Shown piece after piece: positions 36,787-49,343 of a DNA stretch of 64,000 nt. The notes below the pieces were generated by a model that saw only the letters and a list, made by a program, of their open reading frames with translations, was not told the DNA's origin and searched no databases. Position 1 is the stretch's first letter, and every line of letters starts with the position of its first letter. The translations under genes were made by a program, and so were the position numbers. Source of the stretch: Nepenthes gracilis (Eukaryota > Streptophyta > Magnoliopsida > Caryophyllales > Nepenthaceae); the NCBI GenBank assembly GCA_033239525.1, contig BSYO01000002.1, positions 26,952,068 to 27,016,067 of the forward strand, read 5' to 3'.

Positions 36787-37444
36787 CCTTTTGCACATTT
36801 TCCTGCTTGTAATTTTAAATCTTGTAACATATTTGAAGCAATGAAATGGAAATTCTTTCAATTCCGTGTCCATTTATTTTCATTGTTTATGTTTGTATGC
36901 TCTGTTGCATGGGGCGGCCAACTGAGTTGGCCGGTTGATATGGTTGGACCACCTAAGAAGCTATGTCTTTAGGCATGGCAGGCGGTTGTGTTAACCAACC
37001 TGGCGGCGCTATCGAGTGATGACTTTGACCGTCGCTGACTGATCCCGCTATCTCCTCGTAGAGGAGGTCGTTGCGTATGCTGCGTAAGCCCCTAAGGTTT
37101 TGACCGCTATCGGGCCACTTGGATGACCAACGTTTAGTACGACCGGTAACGGGCCGCTCGGATGACTGAGGTTTATATTAGACCGCTTGTGGGCCACCTG
37201 GATGACCAGGGTTTAAAATAGACCACTCAAGGGCCACCTGGATGACCTGGGTTTAGATACGACCACTAACGGGCCGCTCGGATGACCGAGGTTCAAGGTC
37301 GACCGCTTTTGGCCGCCTGGATGACCAGGGTTTAACTAGAGGGTGAAGACCCTCTCGACTTAGGGACAGTCTAAGTCGGATAACCTGCAAAGAAAACACA
37401 TGCACTTACACATAGAAAGGATGCTAAGTAAATTCTTATTTTTC
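36787..37444. other. 3' non-coding region of the Tat element
   Basis: Lies between the antisense ORF and the end of pol. Contains a possible polyadenylation-like AATGAAATGG stretch of the aORF near 36840 and the 40-bp tandem repeat at 37102-37339. No other frame. Confidence 0.6.
37102..37339. repeat. Six-copy 40-bp tandem repeat
   Basis: Units start at 37102, 37141, 37181, 37221, 37261 and 37301, each beginning GACC(G/A)(C/G)T and containing GGGCC(A/G)C(T/C)(T/C)GGATGAC and (C/G)GTTTA. The units differ from each other at several positions. Located in the 3' untranslated part of the element. Confidence 0.95.
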
Positions 37445-40400
37445 TCAAGAAACAAAACAAGCAAGCGAGTGCAAACAATAATGCAAATGCGCACACTGTC
37501 GCTCATCGGAAGTATCGTTTGAGGTGGATAGCGTTCCACGTTCGCGGAACCAGTTTCCTGTCCTGGATCTGGAGTTTGTAAGCTCCGTTTCGCAGGACGG
37601 CGGAGACAAGGAAAGGCTCTTCCCAAGTAGGGGAGAGTTTGTTGCGGCCGGCCAGCTTGCCTGTGGCCTCAACGCCTCGTAGGACCAGGTCCCCCACATC
37701 GAATCGTCGCGCCTTAACTTTTTGTTGTAATATCGGGCGATCCGATGTTGGTAGGCTACTGTCCGTACTTTGGCAGCATCGCGGGCTTCTTCTAACAAGT
37801 CTAAGTGCTCCCTGATTTTTTGAGAGTTAGTCTGTGGGTCAAAGGTCCCCACCCTGAGACTTGGAAGCCCGATTTCGACCGAGATTACCGCCTCAATCCG
37901 TAACAGAAGCTGAAAGGCGTCTCGCGCGTTGGTTCCTTCGGGGTTGTTCGATAAGACCAAAGAACGGAAGGGAGCTCGTCCGCCCAGGAGCCCCCTGCGT
38001 CCTCCAGCTTAGTTTTTAACCCGTGGAGTAGCGTTCGGTTTGTCACCTCCACCTGTCCCTTTGCTTGGGGGTATGCCACCGAAGTGTGGACCAACTTGAT
38101 GCCAAGGCTGGTGCAATACTTGGTGAAGTGTTTTTCAGAGAACTGGGTCCCGTTGTCGGTCACAACGACCTCGGGGATGCCGAATCTACTGACGATGTTC
38201 TAGCGGAGGAATTCTACGGCGTTGTGTTCCGTTATCTTAGCTAGTGGGACAGCTTCGACCCATTTGGTGAAGTAGTCGATGCCCACGATGATGAATTTCC
38301 TTTGCACCGTGGCAATAGAAAACGGGGCGAGGAGATCGAGCCCCCATTGCGCAAAGGGCCAAGGGGCCTGAAGGGCCTTCAGATTTGTGAATGACTAGCG
38401 GTGAAGGTTGCTGTGAAGCTGGCAGCTTTCACATTTTTTTCACGAACTCCAACGCATCCTTCTTCATCGAGGGCAAGTAATAGCCCTGGCGCATGACCAT
38501 GAAGGCCAAGTTTTTTTCGCCAATGTGCGACCCGCAGATCCCGAGGTGGACTACGCTTAAAGCGTAGTCAGCCTCCTCGAGAGTTAGACAGCGGAGGTAT
38601 GGAGTCGAGTAGCCACGTCGGTACAACCATCCGTCAACCACAGCATACCAGCCGGCTGTCTTCTTGACCCGTTTGGCCTTTTCTTCGTCCTCTAGCAATG
38701 ATCCGTCCGCCAGATAGTTTAGGAAAGGCGTCATCCAATTTTTCGCTTTGAAAATTTGCATGGCCTCTCACTTCTCAATGCTGGGAGCTTCTAGGACCTC
38801 CCGCATGTCCCTCATATACTGCTCTGGGTTTTCGGCTGCAGCGACTTTGGCCGCTGGTCCGCCTTCCAGTTTTCAATTCTGGAAATGTGAACCAGGGTTA
38901 GCTTGTCGAAACCCTAGGTGGCCTCCCTTGCCTTAGCCAAATACTTGGCCAAGAGGGGTTATTTGCCTCAAAGCCTCCGTTAACCTGGTTAACGATCAGC
39001 TCAAAGTCGTTGAAAACCACCAGCCTCTTGGCAAAGCACTCCTTAGCTAACCGCAATCCGGCTAGTAGGGTTTCGTACTCGACAACATTGTTGGTTGCCG
39101 AAAAATTAAGCCTGATGGAGTATTTCACCTCAAACCCGCCAGGGGTCGTAAGGACGACTCCAGCGCCACTGCCTGTGTTCATAGATGATTCGTCCATGTT
39201 GAGTATCCATTAAAAAACTCCGACAAGCAGTTCCGCACTTTCTTTGGGCTGTTCCTCGAGGACTGGGGTTGTAGTCTCGACAATAAAATCAGCCAGTGCC
39301 TGTGCTTTCACAGCAGGCCTGGGCTGGAATTCGATATCGAACTCGCCCAACTGGATAGCCCACTTTACTAATCGTCCAGACACGTCAGGTTTCTGGAGGA
39401 TGTTTTTCAGCGGCTGGTCCATAAGGACCACTATCCGATGGGGCTAAGAGTAGGGCCTCAACTTCTGCGCAGAAATATTAGCGCCAAGGCTAATTTTTTC
39501 TAGTGCGTGAATAACGGGTCTCTGGGCTGATCAACATTTTACTCACGTAGTAGACCGGCCGCTAGGCGTCAGAGTCCTGGCGCACGAGGACAGAACTTAG
39601 GGACGCCTTCGAAACTACCAAGTAAAGATATAACTCCTCTCCGCCCTTAGGTGACACCAACAACGGTGGGCTGGCCAAATACCGTTTCAGTTCATCGAAA
39701 GTGGTTTGGCATTTCACTGTCCATTGGAACCCGTTGGATTTCGTTCCCCTACGGCTATAAAGAAGGGCTGGTACTTCTCACCGGACTTCGCAAGGAAACG
39801 GGACAGTGCTGCCAGCCGTCCAGTCAATCACTGAACATCTTTTACGTTCCGTGGCGGGGCCATGTCGGCGAGCGCCTTGATCTTCTCTGGGTTTGCCACG
39901 ATCCCCTATTGGGAGACGATGAAACCCAAGAATTTTCCGGAGGCTACTCCGAAGATACACTTAGCCGGATTCAGCTTCATGTGGTGTTTACGGAGAACCT
40001 CGAAAGACTCTTCCAGGTCGCGGATGTGGTCACCGGTGACCCTGCTCTTGACGAGCATGTCGTCGACGTAAACCTCCATGTTGCGACCAATCTGTTTTTT
40101 GAATATTTTGTTGACCAACCCTTGGTAGGTCGCCCCAGCGTTCTTGAGTCCGAAAGGCATTACTTTATAGCAGTAGGTGCCCTGATCGGTCATGAACGAG
40201 GTGTGCTCCTCGTCCTCTGGACTCATCCGAATCTACTTGTAACCCGAATAGGCGTCCATGAAGCTTAGCAGCTCATGTCCGACTGTTGAGTCAACCAGTA
40301 GGTCGATCTTGGACAAAGGAAAGCTGTCCTTTGGATAGGCCTTATTAACGTCGATAAAATCGACGCACATCCGCCATTTCCCATTGCTTTTCTTTACTAA

Positions 40401-41300
40401 GGCGACATTAGAGAGCCAGTCCGGGTGTTGGACTTTCCTAATGAAGCCTGTGTCCAGTAGCTTTTTGACTTCCTCTCGGATGGCGATTAATTTTTTAACG
40501 GAGTGGTTCCTCCGCTTCTACCTGACGGGCTTTCGGCTGGAGTCAAGTCCCAATTTATGGACCATTATCTCCGCCGGGATTCCAAGCATATCTGCTGGAG
40601 TCCACACAAAGATGTCAGCGTTCCTTCGCAGAAACGCAATCAACTTATCACGCAGTGGTCCGATGAGTGAGCCGCCGATCTGTACACACTTATCCGGCTC
40701 CTCTGGATCTAGTAAGATTAGATCCGTCGCTTCACCGGACTGCGCTTGCTGGAGGGTTGTCTCGTCCCGATGGTCGAGTTCCCCAACTGTTCTAGTGCTG
40801 CCGCTTGGGGCAATTTGGGACATGTAACAGGTTTGCCCAGTAACTTGGTTGCCCAGCACCTCCCCGACACCGTAAGGTGTTGGAAACTTTATTTTAAGGT
40901 GTGAAATTGCGGTAACTGTCCCGAATGCTGTCAAGCATGGCCTGCCCAGTATAGCTTGTATACTGAGGATAGGTCGACCACCAGGAAGGTGAGCATTCGA
41001 CTTGCTATTTTTGGATATGTCCCCAATGTAACTTCCAACTGGATAGTCCCTTGAACGGGCACTGGTTCGTTGTCGATGCCGTATAATGGGCCTTCGGCAG
41101 GTTTTAGCTGATTCTTTTTAGGCCTAATCTGAAGAAAGTATCCAAGTAAAGCAAATCACGAGAACTTCCATTATCAATAAAAACTCGCTTCAGTTGGTAG
41201 TCTACACTACCGTCCGAAACGAGTGCCGATACGAGGGGATTAGCATGAGGGGACACTACATGGGATAAGTCATCATCACTAAAGCTGATAGTGTTATCCG
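37445..41300 (-). pseudogene. Tat-type gypsy pol, degenerate
   Basis: Order along the minus strand: protease (about 41300-41000) with active-site DNGSS; reverse transcriptase (about 40520-39800) with the VMPFGLKNAGATYQ segment and YVDDM near 40070; RT-associated RNase H (about 39700-39220); second archaeal-type RNase H (about 39200-38890) with MDESSMNTGSGAG and SATNNVVEYE; integrase (about 38760-37450) with a zinc-region relic (HLGICGSHIG), core TDNGTQF near 38160 and the C-terminal GDLVLR segment. A second RNase H before integrase is diagnostic of the Tat/Ogre group. Stops and frameshifts occur in every domain, and the second catalytic Asp of the extra RNase H sits in FNDFEL. It cannot make an active polyprotein. 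Confidence 0.88.
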
Positions 41301-41369
41301 CCGTGCGCAGCTTCTTCCTCCGAGCTTACTATTCCTCGCCGCCAGATGAGTTTTTAGCAGGTCAGGCGG

Positions 41370-43000
41370 TAACCATGCTAACCACCCCTGCTGCAACCCG
41401 GTTCCGGGGAGGAGTCTGCTCCTGCCCCTCTCCGCCAGCTGCGTCAGAGCTCTGTCCAGAACCCCTGACAAATTGGGTGAGATGACCTCTGTGAATCATC
41501 TCTTCGATCTCCCTCTGCAGTGTCTTGCAGTCTTCAGTTGAATGGCTAGCAGAGCGATGAAAGTCACATTACTTCGACTGATTTTCAGAGTCCTTCTTTA
41601 GTAGTTTTGGCTACTTCAGAAATTTTTCTCCGCGGATCTGCATGAAGACGTTTGAGCGCGTGTCCGTCAAAGGTGTGAAACTAGTGGGCCCTAGTCTCTG
41701 CGCTCTGGGGACCCAGTCCGGCATTGCTTCTGGCGAGAGTGATCTCCGCTGCTGTACTTCCTCTTCCCTTCACCAGGGAACGATCGAGGCTGATCCGCTC
41801 GTTCTAGACGTTTTGCCTTGTTGGCCTCCTTTGCTGCAGCGTAAGCTCGAGTGATGGATTCTGCCTCCCGGAAGGTCTGAGGATTTTTGTGGGCCAGGTA
41901 CTTGAAAAAATCTCCGTAGGTTAGCGCAGAGATGAAACTGCCGAGTTTCATCTACTCTGTGATCCTGGGAATCCTTCTGGCCTCCGCCACAAAACGATCC
42001 AGGAATCACAGTGGGTTCTCTTCCGGCTTCTACTTGATGTGGGAGAAATGCCACGGCTACTTCTCTTCCCGTCGGCTCGAGGCATACTGAGCCAAGAAGA
42101 GATCGGTGAGCTCACAAAAGTTGCTCATGGTGCCTGAAGGGAGGTGATGGAACTAGATTCGAGCATCTCCCTTCAGCATGAGCGGAAAACAACGGCATAT
42201 CGCTGAGTTTTCTAACCCTTGTAGACTCAGATGGGTGCGGAAGTGATCGAGGTGGTCAACCGGATCACTGCTCCCATCGTATGAGTCAAGGGATGGCATC
42301 TTAAACTTCGTAGGCAGTGAACGGCTTAGGATCTCCGCTGTGAAAGGAGATCGGTCCAAGTCGATGGCACGCTCCTCATCTTGGAACATACGGTTCCAGA
42401 TTTTGTCCACTCGCGGATCGGCGCGAGCGGCGTTTGCTGATCTTTTGGAGTTGAGGTTAAACTCTTAACTCCGTTTTGTCCATGGAGGGTTCAGCAGCTG
42501 GTTGACTATTGCCTCCAGTGGATCTGGCAGTCCTGGAGACTCGCTCCTGGACTGTGTTCCCATCTTCAACCCGAGAGTATCGAGGATTTCTTCTCTCCGG
42601 ACTTTCTCGCAGAGATGCGCTCCCGGAGCGTTCTTCTGGCCTGTTCTAGCCAGGAACGCGGGAGGAGGCTGGAACTGGATTGCTCCTGGATCTCTCAGGC
42701 CTCTTGGTTGACTTTTTTTTTCTCTGGCCACCTTTTTTGGTGGACGATGCTGGGACGGCTACTGGTGGAGCCGCTTGCAGCCGCTGCTCGTTCTGAGTGC
42801 AAAGTATTTGGAGCAGACGATTGTTGACTTGCATCTGCTCCATTAGCTGCTGAAAGTAGGGCGCTGGCACTCCGCACATTGTCCCATTAACCGCGGCACC
42901 AGCAGCGTGGTCCTGGTTGGGATTGGTGGTATCTCTAGTGGGGTCGCTAGCTTGAGCTCTCGTGTTTACCATTGCAGAATCAGACGGTGAAAGAGAGAGA
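41370..43000 (-). pseudogene. Tat-type gypsy gag, degenerate
   Basis: Begins with the typical MVNTRAQ near 42970, followed by a Gln-rich linker and a basic stretch (KKGGQRKKKSTKRPERS). The capsid-like retrotransposon gag domain is at about 42400-41950 (PSLDSYDGSSDPVDHLDHF; motif DARIWFHHLPSG around the frame end). A late region encodes the CDFHRSASHSTEDC zinc-knuckle-like motif near 41560. At least three frame changes or stops (about 42465, 42150, 42000, 41950) break it. Structural protein of the retrotransposon particle, non-functional here. Confidence 0.8.
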
Positions 43001-43040
43001 GATGTGCGAATTTGTGGTTGGGTTTTGTAAGCGCTTCCCA

Positions 43041-43053
43041 CAGACGGCGCCAA
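43041..43053 (-). promoter_or_regulatory. Gypsy primer-binding site
   Basis: On the minus strand TTGGCGCCGTCTG lies three bases after the LTR end. TGGCGCC is the common primer-binding core of plant Tat and related gypsy elements. Confidence 0.8.
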
Positions 43054-43056
43054 TTA

Positions 43057-43724
43057 TGCGTCTTGGATCCGAACTTTGAACAGATTTGAGATGATCCGCT
43101 TGTCCTAATTCTGGCACCGTTCCCTTAGTTGAATCCTGTATACCACTAAAAAGAACAGGAGGTCAGTGTGTCGGTGAAAAGTTGTCCCACCGAAAACACT
43201 CCAAAGTTCAAGTCAGTAAATAGCCTTCGAAAGATAAGAATGGTTCTGAAACTGAAAATTGAGGAAGAGAGAGAAAGATAGAAAGTGTGTATTTCCAAAT
43301 GAAAGAGAGACGAGAATGTCTTCTTGAATCTGGAAGGTGGGGAGGCAGTAAATGGCCGTGAGGGACGCGTTTGTATGCCTTAAGTTTTTGGGTTGCCTGA
43401 GTCAATGTTTGTGTTGCAGAAAGCGTCAATGATTGAGAGCGTTAGTCCTTGAGAGCGTAGGTAACTGAAGGCGTTTGTAGCAGAAAGCGTTGATAACAGA
43501 AAGCATGCCTGGAACGAGAGTTCCAGGGCTTACTTATGGTTGAGCAGGCGATCTTCCTTCTTTGGAAGGAGTGATCCCTATATGATTCGTTGGCTGGCCT
43601 ACCTTTCAGAATTGATGCTAGTGGCCAAAGGGATTGAAACAGTTTCCATTCATGGCGGTCAACGGCTTTCCAAATCGTTCACCGTTCTTCTCCATTTTTT
43701 ACCGTTGGAGCATCCCATTTGACA
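43057..43724 (-). repeat. 5' LTR of the Tat element
   Basis: 668 bp. Minus-strand ends are TGTCAAATGGG and CCAAGACGCA. The outer boundary was set by alignment with spacer sequence, which resumes at 43725-43726 (GTACAAAGTTCTAATATTG, as at 58639). The inner boundary is set by the primer-binding site. Confidence 0.8.
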
Positions 43725-44766
43725 GAGTACAAAGTTCTAATATTGCAAATATTCACAAATTTTACAAATGTTAGAGTAAAGCCATCAAATCTTTAACTCT
43801 CCTTTCTTTTATCATTATCCTCTTATCATCTTTCCATTTTATCGTGCACACAACAAGCGATAAGGCAAACCGTATGGCGCACGAATGTCCATCGTTACAT
43901 ATTAGGTATATGTATTATACCTTAAACACATATATGCATAATTCAAACGCATATTAGGTGGAAAAATTTTGTTTGAATTACACACAAGTATCTCAAAGAC
44001 GTCCTTCAAACGCATCTTGATTGACTAGAATATGCAAACCGAGCTATGTTTTTGGCCTTAAATAGGGAGAAAATTTTGAGTGCTAGTTGAAACATAGCTA
44101 GATTGAACACGCAAATTTATAAAAAGAATAATTCGGCTTATAATATTTGTGCTATGTGATAATTTAAAGAATGGCCAAGTTATTTTTAAATATAATATAC
44201 ATAATTTTATGTTATATTATAAAAAAATTACAATAAAGATTTTAGTGCCCACTTTTTATTGACACTGATAAGTGCGAAATTTCAGTAGTTAAAGTTATAC
44301 TAAATAACACACTAGATTTTTAATGTAATAATAATTTAATTATAGTAATTTAGATGCCAAGTAGTATTTGAATAAATTAAAATTTACTAAATTTATCTTA
44401 TACTTTTAACAGTTTAATGTTAAATATTACTGTTAGTAGTACGAAAAGCTCTATTATGAAAGAACTCTAACTTTCATTTTTTTACCGGAGATATGACTAT
44501 AAGTCAAAATACAATAACCTTACCTTTATTTAACATGTTGGATACATTGTTATATTATACTAGCAAAATGAAGAATTATCCCACGCTAAATTAAGAAAAT
44601 ATTGACATAACAGTAAGACTTTTCCATATTGATTCAAACAATACAAATTTAAACATTACTAGTGTGACACGAAGAACAAAAGAAAAATTTATTCCATATC
44701 ATCCTTTTAGGTAGAAAGTCACTAGGCTCTGTGATAGGAGCACTAACGCCATTAAAACTTGTGTTT
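43725..44766. other. 3'-flanking spacer of P450 copy C
   Basis: AT-rich, aligns almost base for base with 58639-59681 and well with 19585-20631. Non-coding. Confidence 0.65.
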
Positions 44767-47700
44767 CTAGCATATTGATTCATGCAGCTGTGGTTTGGCA
44801 ACAAGAACCAGATCCGTTATCTTATGCATGCTTATACCGTAAACTTCAGCCAAATCCAAATCTTCAGCTCGAACACCCAACGGAAGTTCCCAATCAAATC
44901 TGTGAAGAAGACAAGCAAGAGCAAGCTCAATGGTCACAGCCCCTAATGCGATTGCCGGACAACCTCTTCTTCCAAAGACCGAAGGGCAATACTCAAAATC
45001 CCGCCCCATGAAATCAATGTCGCAGCCTATAAAGCGATCTCGGATTGAATCCTCCGACTCTCCCACGATTTTGGGTCCCTCCCTATTTCCCAAACGTTGA
45101 TAAAAACTCGGATTTTTGCGGGGATTTCATACTCATCGATGGTAACGTCCCGAATCGACTCCTTGGCAAAAGCACCGAGACGGGGGTGAAGGCGAAAGGT
45201 CTCTTTGATGATTGCTTTGAGATAGTAAAATTGATGCAAGTCCTTCTCTGAGACTTGCTCTCTTTTTGGAATGATTTTTCTCACTTCTGCTTGTGCTTGC
45301 CTCATCGCTCTTGGGTTCATGATTAGTTCAGTCATTGCCCAATCCAAGACTATAAATGTTGTATCTGTTCCTGCGGCAAACATATCCTGAACTTAACTGT
45401 ATTAGTAGCGTTAACTAGTGAAAATCTATGTTTGTAATTATTATGTAGCAACTCAAGTCTGCATGAAAATATATGATTTGGTTTGGGCCATAATTATAGT
45501 CTTATACTCTCACGGTTTTGTTATTCCTACACTTTCGTAGAAAAATACATGTTATCATTTAGATGTCTAACCTATATAAGGCACCTCATTTTTCTATCCC
45601 TAGGTAATGTGAAATTTTAGATATAAGATCTCACATTCAACCCCGTTGAAGAAACGTCGTTCTTGGCGTGTGTGGCATGGTTGAAGACAGGCCGAGCTTA
45701 ATTCTACACATCTGAGTTTACATAATAACATATTATTTGCTTCGAGTTATTATTATAAACCTACATTCTTTCGATTTTATTAATCTGAAAAAGGCGTATT
45801 ATCGAGAAAATATCTTGTGTTATTAAGAAAATATCTAACTCATATTATAAAGTATCTCACCTCTCCTTTTCTAGACAATATAGGATTTCAGATACCAACT
45901 CTCACACTAATATGATAGTTTAGTACATAAACTATGCAATATGCTCAAGTCTCAATAGCATCTTATTAACACATCGTAATATTTAGATGGAAACATATTG
46001 GCTATTTTTATTAATTTATTTTAAAAAGTATAAATTTATACGTTTAAATGTATCAAATATTAATTTTTATAAAAAAATAGTATCTACATGTTATGTAAAT
46101 GTATAAACTCTGTATAATTTAAAAAGCTTTTTTGGTATTTTGACATTGAAGGATATTAAGATAAATTACAATAAAATATATTAAAACTTTTTAAATATAA
46201 AAATATATTTAAAAATATTGTTAAATGTTAGTGTATGACTCTATTTTAATAAAAAAATAATTTATTTTATACAGTAAGACCTAATATTTTAATAAAAATA
46301 AAAAATATTATCATATTTTTAATTATTGTTTTATCTCAATCATGGCATCATATTGATCAAATAAATAGGTATAAGAGAGCCTCTATTATTAAAAGGAATA
46401 GAGAAGATTATTTTTTAAATATAAATTATTTATTTTTAAATATATAATTAAAATATAATAATACTTTTTATAATTTATAATTTTTTAAAATATAATTAAA
46501 TTATTATTATTTATTTTAAAATAAATAATTTAAATTTAAAAAATAATCATCTATTTTTTGTTTCTGTATGTTGCACACGGATTTTGGGGGCGTCCAACGC
46601 CCAGCGCCATCCAACGTCTCGTTTGGGCCGTTGGATTGAAAAATCGACGACCAAAAATTTATAATAAAAAAATATATAATTTTATTTTTAATATTTTTTT
46701 ATATTTTGATTATAAAAATATAAATTTTAATATTTTTTATTTTTAAATTTTATAATATTTTTTTTTTAAAAAAGGGGGCGTTGAAGGGAGCTCCGCGCTA
46801 GACGCACCCTCGTTCCTGTTGCACACAGTTCTATGCTGAAATTGACAAAAATTGTGTTGATGATCACTTACCAAAAGAATGGCCTTAACATTGTTCATGG
46901 TGAGAGACATTTCCGAACTTGCATTCTTCTGTACGTCAAGTAAAACATCTAGAAGATCCTTCTCTCGAGTCTTCTTCCTCCCTGGATCTAGACGTTCTTC
47001 AATCAACTCATCAAAGAATTTGTCGAACCGCCGAAAGGTTTTCTCAAGTCGAGATTTATAGCCTGTAATAGTGTGGATGAACTCCATGGAAGGGAAGAAA
47101 TCTCCCATGCTAAAACCTCCGAGCAACTCTTGGCTCTCCACGAGCATGCTATGGAAACCATGGCGATCGTAATCCCCTGCCTCGGAGAAATTTCTTCCGA
47201 GAACCACACGACAAAGGACGTCGTTCGCGTAAAGCCGAAGCTTCTCTGACAGGTTTACTGTTCTAGGCTAGATTCTGCTTCAATCCTGTGAATTAGGCGG
47301 TAAACCTCTTCCGCCCTTGCGAAACCGAATGATTCAACTCTTTTCGTGCTTAATAGCTCGAGTATACAAATCTTTCGTATGTGTCTCCAATAACTGCCGT
47401 AGGGGGAGAAGGCGATGTCCGTGCTATCGTAGAAGAGCCATTTGGCGGAGAAAAGCTGAGGGCGACTAGAAAACGGAAGGTCGTGTGTTTTCATCACTTC
47501 TTTTGCCATGGCGGCGGAAGAAACCACCACCGTCGGTACCTCGCCGAGTTGTAGGAAGATAATCGGACCTAATTTCTGAGACAGTTTGGTGAAAGATCGA
47601 TGGGGCATTTTACCGAGCTGGTGAAGGTTGCCGATGAGTGGCAGCTTCGGAGGGCTTGGTGGTAGATTTGGCTTTGGTTTTCGTGCCTTGTTTGAGAGGA

Positions 47701-47788
47701 AGATTTTGAGGACTACGGCTATGAAGATTAGTGAAGCTAGCAACGATGGCAGCAAGCCTTCTTCCATTAGCAACTGCAAGGAAGCCAT
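44767..47788 (-). pseudogene. CYP71-type cytochrome P450, copy C
   Basis: Exon 1 (46872-47788) is 917 bp. It equals copy D except for one missing G in a GGG run near 47266, which shifts the frame after about residue 175. Anchor, proline hinge, WRHIR and the GTAAGT donor are intact. Exon 2 (44767-45386) has a good CAG acceptor and an intact AGTDTT motif (minus strand, about 45360-45375), then ETFR. After that it has several 1-2 base gaps: near 45045-45060, 45110, 45165-45195 and in the heme region, where FGAGRRGCPG is altered to FGRRGCP. Intron 45387-46871 carries the MITE-like insert. As read it cannot encode a full P450. Most exon 2 gaps lie at CTG, CCGG or homopolymer positions, so a sequencing cause should be excluded first. 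Closest relative in the window is copy D. Confidence 0.87.
46570..46826. mobile_element. MITE-like insert in intron of P450 copy C
   Basis: About 239 bp between GTTGCACAC at 46570-46578 and 46818-46826. GC-rich ends (TTTGGGGGCGTCC and GACGCACCCTCG) are roughly inverted; the core is AT-rich. Shorter than the copy in intron B. Confidence 0.55.
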
Positions 47789-48098
47789 CAGCTAGTTTTC
47801 GGCACGTTCTGGGGAGACTTCAAATGCTAAGTTTTAATATAACCAGTGTTCACGGCCTGAATCGTTGAGCATTTTTCATTTCCAAAAGTAAGGAAGAGTA
47901 AAACAATTTTAATTTACTATAAATATTTTATTTTATTATTTCTAAAATTGATTTATGTAATAAATGAGCATAATTTAATTTATATTGATGATTAATTAAA
48001 TGAATACAAATTTATAAGATATCTAAAAAAAGATATGTGAGTGTTTGTTGTGTGTAAAATTATATTTTATATATTAATATATTATTTGGTGTTTTAAA

Positions 48099-48151
<53 letters not shown>

Positions 48152-48316
48152 GTATATGTATATGTATGTATGTATGTATATGTATATGTTGTACATATAT
48201 AATCTAATTTAAATATTATAATATTTAAAAATCTTTTAGCTGGTAATATAAAACCGTTTGGTCAGTTATCCGATCAAATTAGCTTGATTACTATTCTAAT
48301 TTTTCTTGAATAATTT
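47789..48316. other. 5'-flanking region of P450 copy C
   Basis: Upstream spacer, almost identical to 62703-63227. Ends where the gag-only retroelement is inserted. Includes the microsatellite at 48103-48190. Confidence 0.65.
48103..48190. repeat. (TA)n(TATG)n microsatellite
   Basis: A long TA run followed by GTAT/TATG tetranucleotides. The same compound repeat is at 63014-63100 upstream of copy D with slightly different length. Confidence 0.95.
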
Positions 48317-49300
48317 TGTTAGAGCATTTTTTTCTAATTGGCGATATTCCGTGACCATATATTTTATAAGTATCGATGTCGGGTTGTAGGTTGTCGGGTT
48401 AAAGTGCGTTTTGTTCGGTCCGCCCTCCACTCACTCGAGCCCGCCCAAAGCCTTCGCTCGCCTCTCGCTCGATACCCGCTCGAGCCTAAAATCCAGAAGG
48501 TCCCGGCTCGCCAGAGCTCGAGATCCACTCAAGCGAAAATCCAATAGGGGCCCGCTCGCCGAGCATCGAGCCCCGCTTAGCGCCGGTCCAACGGGCAGAA
48601 TTTTTAAACGCGTTTTTTGCTCAATTATAAATTCATACCTTATTTTCTTGAAACCCTAAGCACGCCACAGTCTTTGTTGAAATCTTGGGAAGCCATTAAA
48701 CTTGAGAAGAAAGTCTTACATGCTTCATTATTTTAGCTTCTCTTGAGAAAACCAATAAGACATAACTTTGAGCTTCATGATCTAAATAGTTTTCTCACTA
48801 TTTTTCTTTTTCTTTTTCCATTCAAATCTTCCATCCTTCTACCTACGTTGGAGACGTTGGTTCGTGAAGAAGGAGACTCGTTCATGATTGGCAATTCAAG
48901 TGGTTCGAGGAAAGATTGACGTGAAGACCGAAAAGAGTCCGGTTCCGTTGCTGCGGGCAAATCCAAGGAGTTCCTTGGTAGGGATCACGTGACGGGAGTA
49001 AGTCGGCTAGGTTAGCGCGTCGTTACCGCCCGGTCTGTAAGTTAATTTTCATAGTGCATTGCTTCCCTGGCCGTTGAAGCCCGGAGTGTTTTTCTCGATA
49101 CCGTGGGTATCGAGTTTTCACTTCGTCACCAAAAATCGTGTCTTTATTATTATTGTTCATCATTATATATATTGTGTGTGCTTGTTGTCTCGTTAGCATC
49201 TAGAAATAAATATCCTTTACGTGTATCGGATATTTATATATATTATTTCCGCTATAATTTTCGGGGTCGAAACTCGTTAGCACCAAAACGTGCTTTTTCA
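48317..49300 (+). repeat. 5' LTR of gag-only element
   Basis: 984 bp, begins TGTTAGAGC and ends GCTTTTTCA. Contains Pro/Ser-codon-like GC-rich direct repeats (CTCGAGCC, CCCGCTCG) at about 48420-48600. Confidence 0.85.
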
Positions 49301-49316
49301 ATTGGTAGCAGAGACT
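49301..49316 (+). promoter_or_regulatory. Probable primer-binding site of gag-only element
   Basis: ATTGGTAGCAGAGACT begins directly after the LTR. It is close to, but one base off, the initiator tRNA-Met complement TGGTATCAGAG. Confidence 0.6.
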
Positions 49317-49343
49317 CACACCGATCCGCGACCCCCGATCTAG

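Larger units (their letters stand above)
35423..43724 (-). mobile_element. Ty3/gypsy Tat-lineage retrotransposon, 3'-truncated
   Basis: Minus-strand element. The 5' LTR (43057-43724) is followed by a primer-binding site, gag, protease, reverse transcriptase/RNase H, a second archaeal-type RNase H and integrase. Next come a 3' non-coding region with tandem repeats and an antisense ORF. The second RNase H and the antisense ORF are hallmarks of the Tat lineage. The 3' LTR is missing: sequence passes from the antisense ORF straight into P450 exon 2 at 35422/35423. Flanks are from different parts of the P450 unit, so a deletion or unequal exchange followed insertion. Many stops and frameshifts. 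Confidence 0.85.
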
